From: Capra hircus
Lineage: Eukaryota > Chordata > Mammalia > Artiodactyla > Bovidae
Direction of reading: 5' to 3'
Assembly: GCF_001704415.2 (NCBI RefSeq)
Contig: NC_030836.1
Coordinates: forward strand, 26,572,001 to 26,636,000
DNA: 64,000 nucleotides
Within the stretch, counting starts at the first letter, position 1, and the number at the start of each line of letters is the position of its first letter. A model generated the notes under the pieces. The model searched no databases. It had not been told where the DNA came from and was given only the letters and a program-made list of their open reading frames with translations. The translations under genes were made by a program, and so were the position numbers. Of this stretch, positions 32,822-45,600 are shown one piece after another.

Positions 32822-33106
32822 GCATTGAAACATGTATACTATCAGGTAAGAAACAAATCTCCAGTCTATGTTTGATATAGGATGCAGGATGTTTGGGGCT
32901 GGTGCACGGGGATGATCCAGAGAGATGATATGGGGTGGGAGGTGGGAGGGTGGTTCAGGAACTCACGTACACCCATGGGAACTCATGTACACCCGTGGGA
33001 ACTCATGTACACCAGTGGCTGATTCATGTCAATGTATGGCAAAACCAATACAGTATTGTAAAGCAAAATAAAGTAAAAATAAAAATTAAAAAAAAAAAAA
33101 ACAAAA
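32822..33106 (+). mobile_element. L1-BT 3' end with a triplicated 20-mer
   Basis: The 3' UTR runs 'gaaacatgtatactatcagg' to 'aaaataaagtaaaaataaaa' and a poly-A. Unlike the related tails at 14055 and 30161, the block 'ggaactcatgtacacccgtg' occurs three times (32958-33017). Confidence 0.85.
32958..33017 (+). repeat. Three 20-bp tandem units in L1 3' UTR
   Basis: Units 32958-32977, 32978-32997 and 32998-33017 each start GGAACTCA and contain GTACAC. They differ at one to three positions. Confidence 0.95.
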
Positions 33107-35089
33107 CAGTAGGGGCTATTGAATTAGACTGCTGTGAATCTTGCTTTCCTTATCCCACCATTACAAACTATAACACTTGTGTTGTTTAGTTGCTCAGTCA
33201 TTTTTCTGCAATATTCTGACAGAATGACATCTAATATGAAAGAGCATTTACTTTTTCTAAAAATTAAACAAATTTAGCTTCTATTTTGAGGTTTCTCAAA
33301 TGGAAGACTTGTGACCAGCTGTAGGACATTTTTGGCACCTCAAATAATGATAAAATTTAGAACAGATTGGATGCACTTCTGCAGTGTGTTCCCAAATAGT
33401 ATAGTTATTATTTACTTCTTTAGATATACTTCTCTATCAATAAGGAAAACAAGTTTATAAAAAGGGGTAATATGTAAATAATAAAAAATATCTAACTAGG
33501 TCAACTATTTTGTATACCTATAGACCTTAGCATGCGAAAATCATATACGTTTGTATTGAGATCAGGGGCTGGAGTATGAGTGGTCATTTAAAACCATAAG
33601 TCAAGGATATATCAAGGAGAAAAAAAAATAAGTCAATGCTGAGTATCTAATAATGCAAACAAGCAAACGTTGCTAAATTCACATCTAACTCGAGAGATGA
33701 TTAGAAAACAAGTAAAATCAAAAATATTGCTAAAATTACCCTTAAAAGTGTTGAAATTGTCACAATTAAGGCTTATGAATTTTCCCTATTTTCTAAAAAA
33801 ATAAGAAAGAAATATAGTAACTGATTTCAGAAAGCACATTATTACACAATATTACAGCATTATTACAACTTTGAGTTATCCACCAAATGTTTCTTTCAAA
33901 TTATCATAGTTCTAACTGCAGATTGATTTATGGTTTTATACCTTAAAATTCATAAGGAAGTAGCATACAGAAGTCAACAAAAGCAGGAGTGATTCGATTG
34001 TGCCAAGGTTACACCAAAGGAATGGAGATTTGTGAGTTTAGCTTTCTTTAATATCAAAAGTTTCAGTTTTTATCCCATCCAGATAAATCCCATGATCTCT
34101 ATAATATTTCTAAGGCTGTCCAGAAAAAGGAAGAGACTCATAAATATAGGCTTAGTTTTCTATCATATTTTCTAGATTCCTTATAATTTGAGCTTTAATT
34201 ACTACTCACCATTTTATGTTGTAAAAAATTGTCTTATTTCTACCCATTTTTCCCCAGTTCTGATCATGGCTTATTCACCTTTGTTCACCTAATTCTACTA
34301 CTGTATGGTCACTGTGCACTCTAAGTTCCGAAAAAACTTTATGGACTCGATGTATTTATCTCATCAGATGGAACAGAATAAACTTCCAAATGAAAATGCA
34401 GGACCCAAGCCCCACAACCATGCTCCACAAGGGATGTCTTATTTATTGGCCATGTGTTTGTTGATGTCCAGCCTCAGGAGAGGTTTCTGGGCTCCTTTCT
34501 CTCCTATGCCCTGTTCTCTGAATTGCAAACACTTGCAAGCATTCCAAATCTTTTTTTTTTTTTTAATTTTGTGAAAGAAGGAATGTTCTTACTCGACCAA
34601 TCATCTCCCCAGTATACTGGCCCAAAAGGTATTATCTTTTCAATAAATAACTACAACAAAAATGCCCTGAAAAACTCTTCCAAAAAAAACAATAAAATAA
34701 AAGAGCAATGCTCACCTTGAGAGAAATTCATGTACCACCGTGTAACAAAGCACAGTCAGCTTACAAGTTAGAATAGTTTTTCCCGTGCCATGTTTACTTA
34801 AACAAAATTAATGAAATAAAATAGAAGCAAAGGATACTAAGGAGATTAGAAACTTTAAATCAGAAACCTAAATTTATTCTAGACTTTTTCATTAAAAACA
34901 TATATGATTGTAAATAAATCATTGACTACTCTGAACTTTATTGCACCATTCAAATAATAAATATATTTTGGCAAACTGTTGTGTGCAGGTAAAGAAAAAA
35001 CTTTGTCAAAGGAAGTATAATGCAGATGCAAATTTTGTTATACTTAAGAGTCTCTTGAGATCTTCCACTTCAGGAATTAAAGGTGTTAT
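33107..35089. other. Intergenic DNA with copy 2 of the local duplication
   Basis: No gene was recognised. A piece at about 33118-33180 resembles part of a MIR-like block at 42275-42345. The stretch 33867-34015 is copy 2 of the duplication whose first copy is 32684-32821. A T-run lies at about 34550-34564. Confidence 0.55.
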
Positions 35090-35145
35090 AGTCTGGGGTC
35101 CCAAAGCATCAGACAAGACTGAGTGACTGACCTGAACTGAACTGA
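35090..35145 (+). repeat. BovB/Bov-A terminal fragment
   Basis: It is only the common 3' terminus, 'ctggggtcccaaagcatcag' to 'cctgaactgaactga'. Confidence 0.65.
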
Positions 35146-35386
35146 GTCTTGCTAGATGAAGCCTGGAAAGATGGAAGGAGGAAACGTTCTGAGATTCATG
35201 CTTCCAATGGCAATTGGCAGATAAGATATCCCCAGGGACATTATGTCACACTAATTTTCCCTGATTTGATCATTTGTTGTCAGTCTTATATTTTCAGAAG
35301 GAAAGGGAAGTTCAAACTAATGGAGAAGAATGTTTTCTAGAAAATAATACAATAAACAAATAAAATGTATTATAATAAATAGTAAC

Positions 35387-35582
35387 GTGTGCAAGCTCTT
35401 ATGTGTTTGTGACCTCATGGACAGTAGCCCTCCAGGATCCTTGTCCATGGGATGTCCCAAGCAAGAATGCAGGAGTGGGTTGCTCTTTCCTCCTCCAGAG
35501 GATCTTCCTGACCCAGGGATTGAAAATGCGTGTCCTGCAATCTCAGGTGTATTCTTTAACAATGAGCCAACTGGGAATCCCA
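35387..35582 (-). mobile_element. Bov-tA SINE, minus strand
   Basis: A diverged copy; the plus strand runs 'gtgcaagctcttatgtgttt' to 'aatgagccaactgggaatcc'. Confidence 0.85.
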
Positions 35583-35592
35583 TAAATAGTAA

Positions 35593-35957
35593 GTTCAGTT
35601 CAGTTCAGTCACTCAGTCATGTTCGACTCTTTGTGACCCCAGGGACTGCAGCATGCCAGGCTTCCCTGTCCATCACCAAGTCCAGGAATTTACTTTACCT
35701 TGTGTCCATTGAGTCGGTGATGCCATCCAACCATCTCATCCTCTGTCATCCACTTCTCCTCCTGCCTTCAATCTTTCCCAGCATCAGGGTGTTTTTGAAT
35801 GAGTCAGATCTTCACATCAGATGGCCAAAGCATAGTAGTTTCAGCTTCAACATCAGTCCTTCCAATGAAAATTCAGGACTGATCTCCTTTAGGATGGACT
35901 GGTTTGATCTCCTTGCAGTCCAAGGGACTCTCACGAATCTTCTCCAGCACCACAGTT
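35593..35957 (-). mobile_element. BovB LINE 3' end with 10-bp TSD
   Basis: The antisense BovB terminus starts 'ttcagttcagttcagtcac' and runs to 'ttctccagcaccacagtta'. The direct repeat TAAATAGTAA flanks it (35583-35592 and 35958-35967). Confidence 0.92.
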
Positions 35958-36703
35958 ATAAATAGTAAATAAGATAGTAAATGTCTTTTTAATAGTACCA
36001 ATAAATGGGAACGTGCAAGAAAAGGAAATTATGCAAATATTGAATAAGGAGAGAAGTGCTCCTGTATAAGTATAAATAAGTTAAGCCTCAAATCTCTTCA
36101 ATATGATAAAAATGAAATAGCATAAGAAGATGCTAATAAAATTATTATAATTGAAAGAGAATCTTCTTATACTTTGAATATCTGCACGAAAAGATACTGT
36201 TGCTAATCAAAACTGAATTCCATCTACAGTTTTTCTCAGAGCTGTTTTCACATCTTTATTTCTAAAGCTGTAGATTAACGGGTTCATCATAGCAACCACA
36301 TTAGTGCAAAAGACAGAAGAAATTCTTCTATCATCCATAGACCCAGCAGAAGATGGTTTGAGATACATAAATGACATTGACCCAAAGAACAGAGAAACGG
36401 CAATTATGTGAGAACTGCAGGTGCTTAGGGCTTTGGACCTGCCTTCCGTGGAGCTGATATGAAAGATGTTGGAGAAAATGAGACCATAAAAGACAAAGAT
36501 GGCAATGTTGGGCACAATTATATTGATGCCTGCCACGAAGAAAACTACAAGTTCATTGATGAAAGTACTTGTGGAGGAGAGTTGCAGTAGAGGGTGGATG
36601 TCACAGAAATAATGGTTGATGTTACTGGCATCACAGAAGGTCAGTCTCAGCATGCATCCAGTGTGAGCCATGGCACCAGAAAATGCCATCAAGTAGGAAC
36701 CAA

Positions 36704-39700
36704 GCTGTGTAATTGCCTGAGACGTGAGCGGCTGTGACCGGCGCACTAAGCACGGCTGAGAGGAGCTACCCCACATCTGAGGTCAGGGGCAGCGGCTGGG
36801 AGGAGCCACCCCGCATCCGAGGCCAGGAGCGGCGGCCAGGTAGAGCAACCCCACGTCCAAGGAGCAGTGGCTGGGTGGGCACACGCGGGCCTAGAGGAGC
36901 TATCCTACATTGAAAGTCAGGAAGGGCGATTGTGAGAAGATACCCTTCGTCCAAGGTAAGGAGCAGCGGCTGCGCTTCGCTGGAGCAGCGTGAAGAGATA
37001 CCCCACACCTAAGGTAAGAGAAACCCAAGTAAGATGATAGGTGTTGCAAGAGGGCATGAGAGGGCAGACACACTGAAACCATACTCACAGAAAACTAGTC
37101 AATCTAATCACACTAGGACCACAGCCTTGTCTAACTCAATGAAACTAAGCCATGCCCACGGGGCAACCCAAGATGGGTGGGTGATGGTGGAGAGGTCTGA
37201 CAGAATGTGGTCCACTGGAGAAGGGAATGGCAAACCACTTCAGTATTCTTGCCTTGAGAACCCCATGAACAGTAGGAAAAGGCAAAATGATAGGATACTG
37301 AAAGAGGAACTCCCCAGGTCAGTAGGTGCCCAACACACTACTGGAGATCAGTGGAGAAATAACTCCAGAAAGAATGAAAGGATGGAGCCAAAGCAAAAAC
37401 AATACCCAGCTGTGGATGTGACTGGTGATAGATGCAAGGTCCAATGCTGTAAAGAGCAATATTGCATAGGAACCTGTATTGTCAGGTCCATGAATCAAGG
37501 CAAATTGGAAGTGGTCAAACAAGAGATGGCAAGAGTGAACGTTGACATTCTAGGAATCAGCAAACTAAAATGGACTGGAATGGGTGAATTTAACTCAGAT
37601 GACCATTATATCTGCTACTGAGGGCAGGAATCCCTCAGAAGAACTGGAGTAGCTATCATGGTGAACAAAAGAGTCCCAAATGCAGTACTTGGATTCAGTC
37701 TCAAAAATGACAGAATGATCTCTGTTCATTTCCAAGACAAACCATTCAGTATCACAGTAATCCAAGTCTATGCCCCAACCAGTAACACTGAAGAAGCTGA
37801 AGTTAAATGGTTCTATGAAGACCTACAACACCTTTTAGAACTAACACCCAAAAAAGATGTCCTTTTCATTATAGGGGACTGGAATGCAAAAGTAGGAAGT
37901 CAAGAAACACCTGGAGTAACAGGCAAATTTGGCCTTGGAATGTGGAATGAAGCAGGGCAAAGGCTAATAAAGTTTTGCCAAGAAAATGCACTGGTCATAG
38001 CAAACACCCTTTTCCAACAACACAAGAGAAGACTCTACACATAGACATCACCAGATGGTCAACACCAAAATCAGATTGATTATATTCTTTGCAGCCAAAG
38101 TTGGAGGAACTCTATACAGTCAACAAAAACAAGACCAGGAGCTGACTGTGGCTCAGATCATGAGCTCGTTATTACCAAATTCAGACTTAAATTGACAAAA
38201 GTAGGGAAAACCACTAGACCATTCACGTATAACCTAAATCAAGTCCCCTATGATTATACAGTGGAAGTGAGAAATAGATTTAAGGGCCCAGATCTGATAG
38301 ATAGAGTGCCTGATGAACTATGGAATGAGGTTCGTGACATTGTACAGGAGACAGGGATCAAGAACATCCCCATGGAAAAGAAATGAAAAAAAGCAAAATG
38401 GCTGTCTGGGAGGCCTTACAAATAGCTGTGAAAAGAAGAGAGGGGAAAAGCAAAGGAGAAAAGAAAAGATATAAGCATCTGAATCCAGAGTTCCAAAGAA
38501 TAGCAACAAGAGACAAGAAAGCCTTCTTCAGTGATCAATGCAAAGAAATAGAGGAAAACAACAGAATGGGAAAGACTGGAGATCTCTTCAAGAAAATTAG
38601 AGATATCAATGGAACATTTCATGCAAAGATGGGCTCAATAAAGGACAGAAATGGTATGGACCTAACAGAAGCAGAAGATATTAAGAAGAAGTGGCAAGAA
38701 GAATACAATACACAGAAGAACTGTACAAAAAAGATCTTCATGACTCAGATAATCATGATGGTGTGATCACTCATCTAGAGCCAAACATCCTGGAATGTGA
38801 AGTCAAGTGGGCCTTAGAAAGCATCACTATGAACAAAGCTAGTGGAGGTGATATGGAATTCCAGTTGCGCTATTTCAAATCCTGAAAGATGATGCTGTGA
38901 AAGTGCTGCACTCAATATGCCAGCAAATTTGGAAAACTCAACAGTGGCCACAAGACTGGAAAAGGTCAGTTTTCATTCCAATCCCAAAGAAAGGTAATGC
39001 CAAAGAATGCTCAAGCTACCACACAATTACACTCATCTCACAAGCTCGTGAAGTAATGCTCAAAATTCTCCAAGCCAGGCTTCAGCAATACGTGAACTGT
39101 GAACTTTTTGATGTTCAATTGGTTTTAGAAAAGATAGATGATCCAGAGATCAAATTGCCAACATCAGCTGGATCATGAAAAAAGCAAGAGAGTTCCAGAA
39201 ATACATCTATTTCTGCTTTATTGACTATGCCGAAGCCTTTGACTGTGTGGATCACAATACACTGTGGAAAATTCTGAAAGAGATGGGAATACCAGACCAC
39301 CTGACTTACCTCTTGAGAAATCTGTATGCAGGTCAGGAAGAAACACTTTGAATTGGACATGGAACAACAGACTGGTTCCAAATAGGAAAATGAGTAAGTC
39401 AAGGCTTTATATTGTCACCCTGCTTATTTAACTTATATTCAGAGTACATCATGAGAAACACTGGGCTGGAAGAAGCACAAACTGGAATCAAGATTGCTGG
39501 GAGAAATATCAATAACCTCAGATATGCAGATGACACCACCCTTATGGCAGAAAATGAAGAGGAACTTAAAAGCCTCTTGATGAAAGTGAAAGAGGAGAGT
39601 GAAAAAGTTGGCTTAAAGCTCAACATTCAGAAAATGAAGATCATGGCATCTGGTCCCATGACTTCATGGGAAATAGATGGGGAAACAGTGGAAACAGTGT

Positions 39701-40303
39701 CAGACTTTATTTTTTGGGCTCCAAAATCACTGCAGATTGTGATTGCATCCATGAAATTAAAAGATGCTTACTCCTTGGAAGAAAAAGTTATGACCAACCT
39801 AGACAGCATATTCAAAAGCAGAGACATTACTTTGCTTACTAAGGTCTGTCTAGTCAAGGCTATGGTTTTTCCTGTGGTCATGTATGGATGTGAGAGTTGG
39901 ACTGTGAAGAAGGCTGAGTGCCAAAGAATTGATGCTATCGAACTGTGATGTTGGAGAAGACTCTTGAGAGTCCCTTGGACTGCAAGGACATCTAACCAAT
40001 CCTTTCTGAAGGAGATCAGCCCTGGGATTTATTTGGAAGGAATGTTGCTAAAGCTAAAACGCCAGTAGTTTGGCCACCTCATGTGAAGAGTTGACTCATT
40101 GGAAAAGACTCTGATGCTGGGAGGGTTTGTGGGCAGGAGGAGAAGGGGATGACAGAGGATGAGATGGCTGGATGGCATCACTGACTCGATGGACGTGAGT
40201 CTGAGTGAACTCTGGGAGTTGGTGATGGACAGGGAGGCCTGGCAGGCTACAATTATTGGGGTTGGAAAGAGTTGGACACGACCGAGTGACTGAACTGAAC
40301 CGA
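36704..40303 (+). mobile_element. Near-full-length BovB (RTE) LINE in OR pseudogene A
   Basis: The element is 3.6 kb and flanked by the 8-bp duplication GGAACCAA (36696-36703 and 40304-40311). Order: GC-rich 5' UTR (36704-37030); leader coding with 'MNQGKLEVVKQEMARVNVDI' at about 37490-37550; endonuclease remnants with 'IGDWNAKVG' (37876-37902), 'QIDYI' and 'SDHELV'; an internal linker; then RT with 'CFIDYAEAFDCVDH' and 'LRYADDTTLMAE'. It ends 'gactgaactgaaccga'. Premature stops (for example after 37618, 38041, 38384) and frameshifts make ORF2 non-functional. It would have encoded an APE-type endonuclease and reverse transcriptase. Confidence 0.94.
36745..37025 (+). promoter_or_regulatory. 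GC-rich degenerate tandem array, BovB 5' UTR
   Basis: About five or six degenerate units of 36-58 bp each contain a 'gaggagc(t/c)accccac(a/g)t' part and a 'ggagcagcggctg' part. It is the most CpG-rich stretch of the window and lies where an RTE promoter is expected. Promoter function is inferred from position. Confidence 0.6.
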
Positions 40304-40755
40304 GGAACCAAACATAAGCCTGGAACACACTTTTGGGGACATAACAACATTATGCAAGAGTGGGTTACAGACAGCTACATAGCGGTCAGAGGCCATTGAT
40401 ATCAGCACATAGATTTCAGAAATTACAAAAAAAAAAAAAAAAGAAAGAAAAAGAACTGCTGAGTCATGCACCCCATGTAAGAAATAATATTCTTCTTTGA
40501 TAAGTTAATCAGCATTTTGGGTGTAAACACAGAAGAATAACAGAGATCTATGAAGGACAAGTTAAAGAGGAAAAAGTACATGGGGGTGTGTAGATGTGAA
40601 TTTAGCAAAATTAAGATTATCAAATTCAAATTCCCTGTCACAGTGACTGTATACATTCCTAGGAACAGGAAGAATAAGGGGAGATGGAGATCTGGTTGGT
40701 CTGTTAATCCCATCAAAATGAACTGAGTCACAAAAGACCCATTTCCAGGAGCCAT

Positions 40756-42264
40756 TCTTCTCTAAAGGAATCTATGGATACAAGAAAGGGTTCCATTAGA
40801 AAACAACTCAGTTCATCCATTCTACAAAACAGAATATACACTGTGAATGCCTGACACTATGCTGACCTGGTCTCACATAGTCTGCCTTTTCCACTATCAG
40901 GATATAGAGTGATGTGGACTCGCCTAATTAGAGTTTTTATAAGCTAAATATAACAAAGGATATCACAATCATACTAGAGAGGGAAAGCAAGAGTTGCCAT
41001 ATGCAAATATACCTTCTGGAAAAACCCAAGGAAAAGAAGAATGGAGAAGAATGCAACTCTTCTACTCTCTTTTCAACATTCCCTCATTCCTGTTAACTCT
41101 TCCCTCACCAGTACAACTGGAGGCAGTGACACTAGCAACTGGGCACTGGCTTCTCAAGCAGATAGACCAGGAACCAAGAACACTGTTTCTAAACCAAGAT
41201 GAGGGGACCCGAGTCTAGGAGAATTGTTATCAACCTTGTCACAGAGTAAAAATCATAAAGGAAGAAGAGTGAGAGACCTACCTATTTAGAGGAAACTTCC
41301 TGACTGACATGTCTTTGAGCCCCTCTAATATTCGCTGATTCCTCTCCAATAGATGCTTCCAGTAGTTTTAGTTGAGTCTCAGCTGCACAAAATGAGAAAG
41401 AATGGACATATAATAGGTCCTTGGACTTTGATCACAAAACAAGGAATAAGTATTGTAAATTAAATTCAGAAACTCACCCAACTTTGATCTTAAAACTGTA
41501 GGACTGTCTCCCTTACCCTACGTCTTTACCCTGTTGGTTCTGGAAATGTTATTTCACATTCTACAGGCTTGATCCATTTGATTTTAGGGGGGAGGAGCTA
41601 AATATTAATTCACCTATGCCCTGGAAGCATTCTGAGCATCTATAATTTCTGGTATTTTCAGTGTTCTCATGTGACAGAAGAAAGATAATCCTTTTATTAT
41701 CATCCCTGCTACTAGACACAGATTTAACCTGAGTGTAATTATGTAGTGCACTTGGTGAAAAGCAGGTTAGAAGCTTGCTTGGTCTCCTCCCCAGGATGTA
41801 GATTATATATACAATATGGAATAAGGAAATTATGGATCCTGGTTCTTGATCTGTCTTTAGTTCCTTAGGGACCCACTCTTAGTCATTTTTGCTTTACTCT
41901 GGGGACTGTACATCCCTCAGGTAGATCCAAAGTGAATTCTCCTCTCCTCGTAATCTACAGCTCTGAGGGGAAAGCTACTACATTGTCTCATTCCCTTTTT
42001 ATTCACATTTACTAAAATGGACATAGTTCCAGAAAAGACCTACTTTCAGGTTTCTTTATTTCTTTATCTGAACACATTAAATGTTGCAGCAACTCAATTC
42101 AGTTTTCTCTTTGTGAGATTCTCTGAAATAATTTACAATATAGTATATCCCTTCTATAGTTTATACGTTTAACATATTCCTGAAATTTCTATCAGACTCT
42201 ATTGCTGCCTAATTTTCTGTAACATTTCAGTAACTGAAGTTATCAATTCTTCTCATCATAGAAA
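40756..42264. other. Upstream of OR pseudogene A, nothing recognised
   Basis: OR genes usually have one or more 5' non-coding exons in such a stretch, but no exon can be supported from sequence alone. No repeat was named here. Confidence 0.5.
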
Positions 42265-42515
42265 AAGGTATGGGTTATAGAGTTAGAGAGAGTGCTGTGA
42301 ATCTTACCTTCCTTCTTCCACTTTTACACACTATAACACTTTGAAAAAATTATTTAATCTCTTGGCTCTCCTAGGTAAAATAAGGAATGTAATAATAGTT
42401 TCTCTTTCACTAAGATGTTGTGTTAATTAAAAAAAAAAACACTAAGTAAAATGGTTGGGTCAGTATTGGCATATGAGTGTCAATAAACATCAGCTGTTAT
42501 TAGTAATGTTCTCAT
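42265..42515 (+). repeat. MIR SINE (tentative)
   Basis: The layout 'attatttaatctcttgg', 'ggtaaaataaggaatgtaat', 'aagatgttgtgttaatta' and 'caataaacatcagctgttat' follows the core and 3' end of MIR. Confidence 0.55.
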
Positions 42516-42699
42516 AAATTTCAGTAGATTCTCTTTCATAATATTCATTAGACTTTTCCCCTTTAATTTGTGATTTTCTATAAACTGTGTATTCTATAAG
42601 AATACACATTTATTCTATCTTGTTAACGATCTGGATCCTGAAACTAAGAACAATTTTGAGTACACAGAAATAATTCAATGAATACTTCTGAAACTCATC

Positions 42700-45600
42700 T
42701 TATTTTTTAACATAAATTTATTTATTTTAATTGGAGGCTAATTACTTTACAATATTGTGTTGGTTTTGCCATGCATCAACATGAATCCGTCACGAGTGTG
42801 CACGTGTTCCCCATCCTAAACCCCTCTCCCACCTTCCTCCCCATACCATCCCTCTGGGTCATCCCAGTGCACCAGCCCCAAGCATCCTGTATCATGCGTC
42901 GAGCTTGCTCTGGCGATTCGTTTCACATATGATATTATACATAAAACATTTCTATGTTTCAATGCCATTCTCCCAAATCATCTCACCCTCGCCCTCTCCC
43001 ACAGAGTCCAAAAGACTGTTTTATACATCTGTGTCTCTTCTGCTGTCTCGCATACAGGGTTATCATTACCATCTTTCTAAATTCCATACATATGGGTTAG
43101 TGTACTGCATTGGTGTTTTACTTTCTGGCTTACTTCACTCTGTATAATAGGCTCCAGTTTCATCCACCTCATTAGAACTGATTCAAATGTATTTTTTTTT
43201 AATGGTTGAGTAATAATCTATTGTGTATATGTACCACTGCTTTCCTTATCCATTCGTCTGCTGATGGGCATCTAGGTTGTTTTCATGTCCTGGCTATTAT
43301 AAACAGTGCTGTGATGAACATTGGGGTACATGTGTCTCTTTCAATTCTGGTTTCCTCGATGTGTATGCCCAGCAGTGGAGTTTCTGGGTCATATGGAAGT
43401 TCTATTTCCAGTTTTTAAAAGAATCTCCACATTATTCTCCATAGTGGCTGTACTAGTTTGCATTCCCACCAACAATGTAAGAGGGTTCCCTTTTCTCCAC
43501 ACTCTCTCCAACATTTATTGCTTGTAGACTTTTGGATAGCAGCCATTCTGACTGGCGTGAAATGGTACCTCACTGTAGTTTTGACTTGCATTTCTCTGAT
43601 AATGAGTGATGTTGAGCAACTTTTCATGTGTTTGTTAGCCATCTGTATGTCTTCTTTGGAGGAATGTCTATTTAGTTCTTTGGCCCATATTTTGATTGGG
43701 TCATTTATTTTTCTGGAATTGAGCTGCAAATGTTGCTTGAGATTAATTCTTTGTCAGTTGCTTCATTTGCTAGTATTTTCTCCCATTCTGAACACTGTCT
43801 TTTCACCTTGCTTGTAGTTTCCTTTGTTGTGCAGAAGCTTTTAATGTTAATTAGGTCCTATTTGTTTATTTTTGCTTTTACTTCTAATATTCTAGGAGGT
43901 AGGTCATAGGGGATCCTGCTGTGATTTATGTCGGAGAGTATTTTGCCTATGTTCTCCTCTAGGATTTTTATAGTTTCTGGTCTTACATTTAGATCTTTAA
44001 TCCATTTTGAGTTTATTTTTGTGTATGGTGTTAGAAAGAGTTCTAGTTTCATTCTTGTACAAGTGGTTGACCAGTTTCCCCAGCACCACTTGTTAAAGAG
44101 ATTGTCTTTTCTGTATTCTATATTCTTCCCTCCTTTGTCAAAGATAAGGTGTCCATAGGTGTGTGGGTTTATCTCTGGGCTTTCTATTTTGTTCCATTGA
44201 TCTATATTTCTGTCTCCGTGCCAGTACCACACTGTCTTGATGACTGTGGCTTTCTAGTAGAGCCTGAAGTCAGGCAGGTTGATTCCTCCAGTTCCATTCT
44301 CCTTTCTCAAGATGGCTTTGGCTATTTGAGGTTTTTTTGTATTTCCATACAAATTGTGAAAGTATTTGTTCTAACTGTGAAAAATACCGTCGGTAGCTTG
44401 ATAGGGATTGCATTGAATCTATAGATTGCTTTGGGTAGTATACTCATTTTCACTACTTTGATTCTTCTGGTCCATGAACACGGTATATTTCTCCATCTAT
44501 TGGTGTCCTGTTTGATTTCTTTCACCAGTGTTTTATAGTTTTCTAAGTATAGGTCTTTAGTTTCTTTAGGTAGATATATTCCTAAGTATTTTATTCTTTT
44601 CGTTGCAATGGTGAATGGAATTGTTTCCTTAATTTCTCTATTTTCTCATTATTAGTGTATAGGAATGCAAGGGATTTCTGTGTGTTGATTTTATATCCTG
44701 AAACTTCACAATATTAATTAGCAGAAAGAAAGAAATCTTTAAAATTAGGGCAGAAATAAATCCAAAAGTAACAAAAGGGACCATAGCAAAAGTCAACAAA
44801 GCCAAAAGCTGGTTCTTTGAGAGGATAAATAAAATTGACACACCATTAGCCAGAGTCATCAAGAAACAAAGGGAGAAAAATCAGATCAATAAAATTGGAA
44901 ATGAAAATGGAGAGATCACAACAGACAACACAGAAATACAAAGGCCCATAAGAGACTACTGTCAGCAATTATGTGCCAATAATATGGACAACTTGAAGAA
45001 ATGGACAAATTCTTAGAAAAGTACAACTTTCCAAAACTGAACCAGGAAGAAATAGAAAATCTAAAAGACCCATCACAAGCACGGAAATTGAAACTGTAAT
45101 CAGAAATCTTCCAGCAAACAAAAGCCCATGTCCAGGCGGCTTCACAGCTGAATTCTATCAAAAGTTTAGAGAAGAGCTAACACCCATCTTACTCAAACTC
45201 TTCCAGAAAATTGCAGAGGAAGGTAAACTTCCAAACTCATTCTATGAGGCCACCATCACCCTAATAGCAAAACCTGACAAAGATGCCATAAAAAAAGAAA
45301 ACTACAGGCCAATATCACTGATGAACATAGATGCAAAAATCTTTAGCAAAATTCTAGCAATCAGAATCCAATAACACATTAAAAAGATCATACATAATGA
45401 CCAAATAAGCTTTATCCCAGGGATGGAAGGATTCTTCAATATCCACAAATCAATCAATGCAATACACCACATTAACAAATTGAAAAATAAAAGCCATATG
45501 ATTATCTCAATAGATGCAGAGAAAGTCTTTGACAAAATTCAGTATTCATTTATGATAAAAGCACTCCAGAAAGCAGGAAGAGAAGGAACATACCTCAACA

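Larger units (their letters stand above)
36207..40755 (-). pseudogene. Olfactory receptor pseudogene A (family 8-like), split by BovB
   Basis: The 5' part (40755-40304) encodes 'MAPGNGSFVTQFILMGLTDQ' with an N-glycosylation site, TM1, 'LHTPMYFF', TM2-TM3, and MASDRYVAVC (the MAYDRYVAIC motif). The 3' part (36703-36207) encodes TM4 to TM7: 'NHYFCDI', 'KALSTCSSH', 'PLIYSFRNKDV' and a TGA stop. A 3.6-kb BovB separates them within 'MFGS|YLMAF'. A second lesion is an expanded T-tract (plus-strand A-run about 40428-40442) in TM3 that breaks the frame. The sequence is closest to OR8-type (class II) receptors, as expected beside TMEM225. In life it would have been an odorant GPCR of about 310 residues; it cannot be now. 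Confidence 0.92.

Noticed and set aside
32958..33017. CRISPR-like short direct repeats
   Set aside because: Units abut without spacers and lie in an L1 3' UTR of a mammalian genome.
36776..37088. Cysteine/Leu-rich minus frames across the GC-rich block as a coding gene
   Set aside because: They are readings of the repetitive BovB 5' UTR in antisense.
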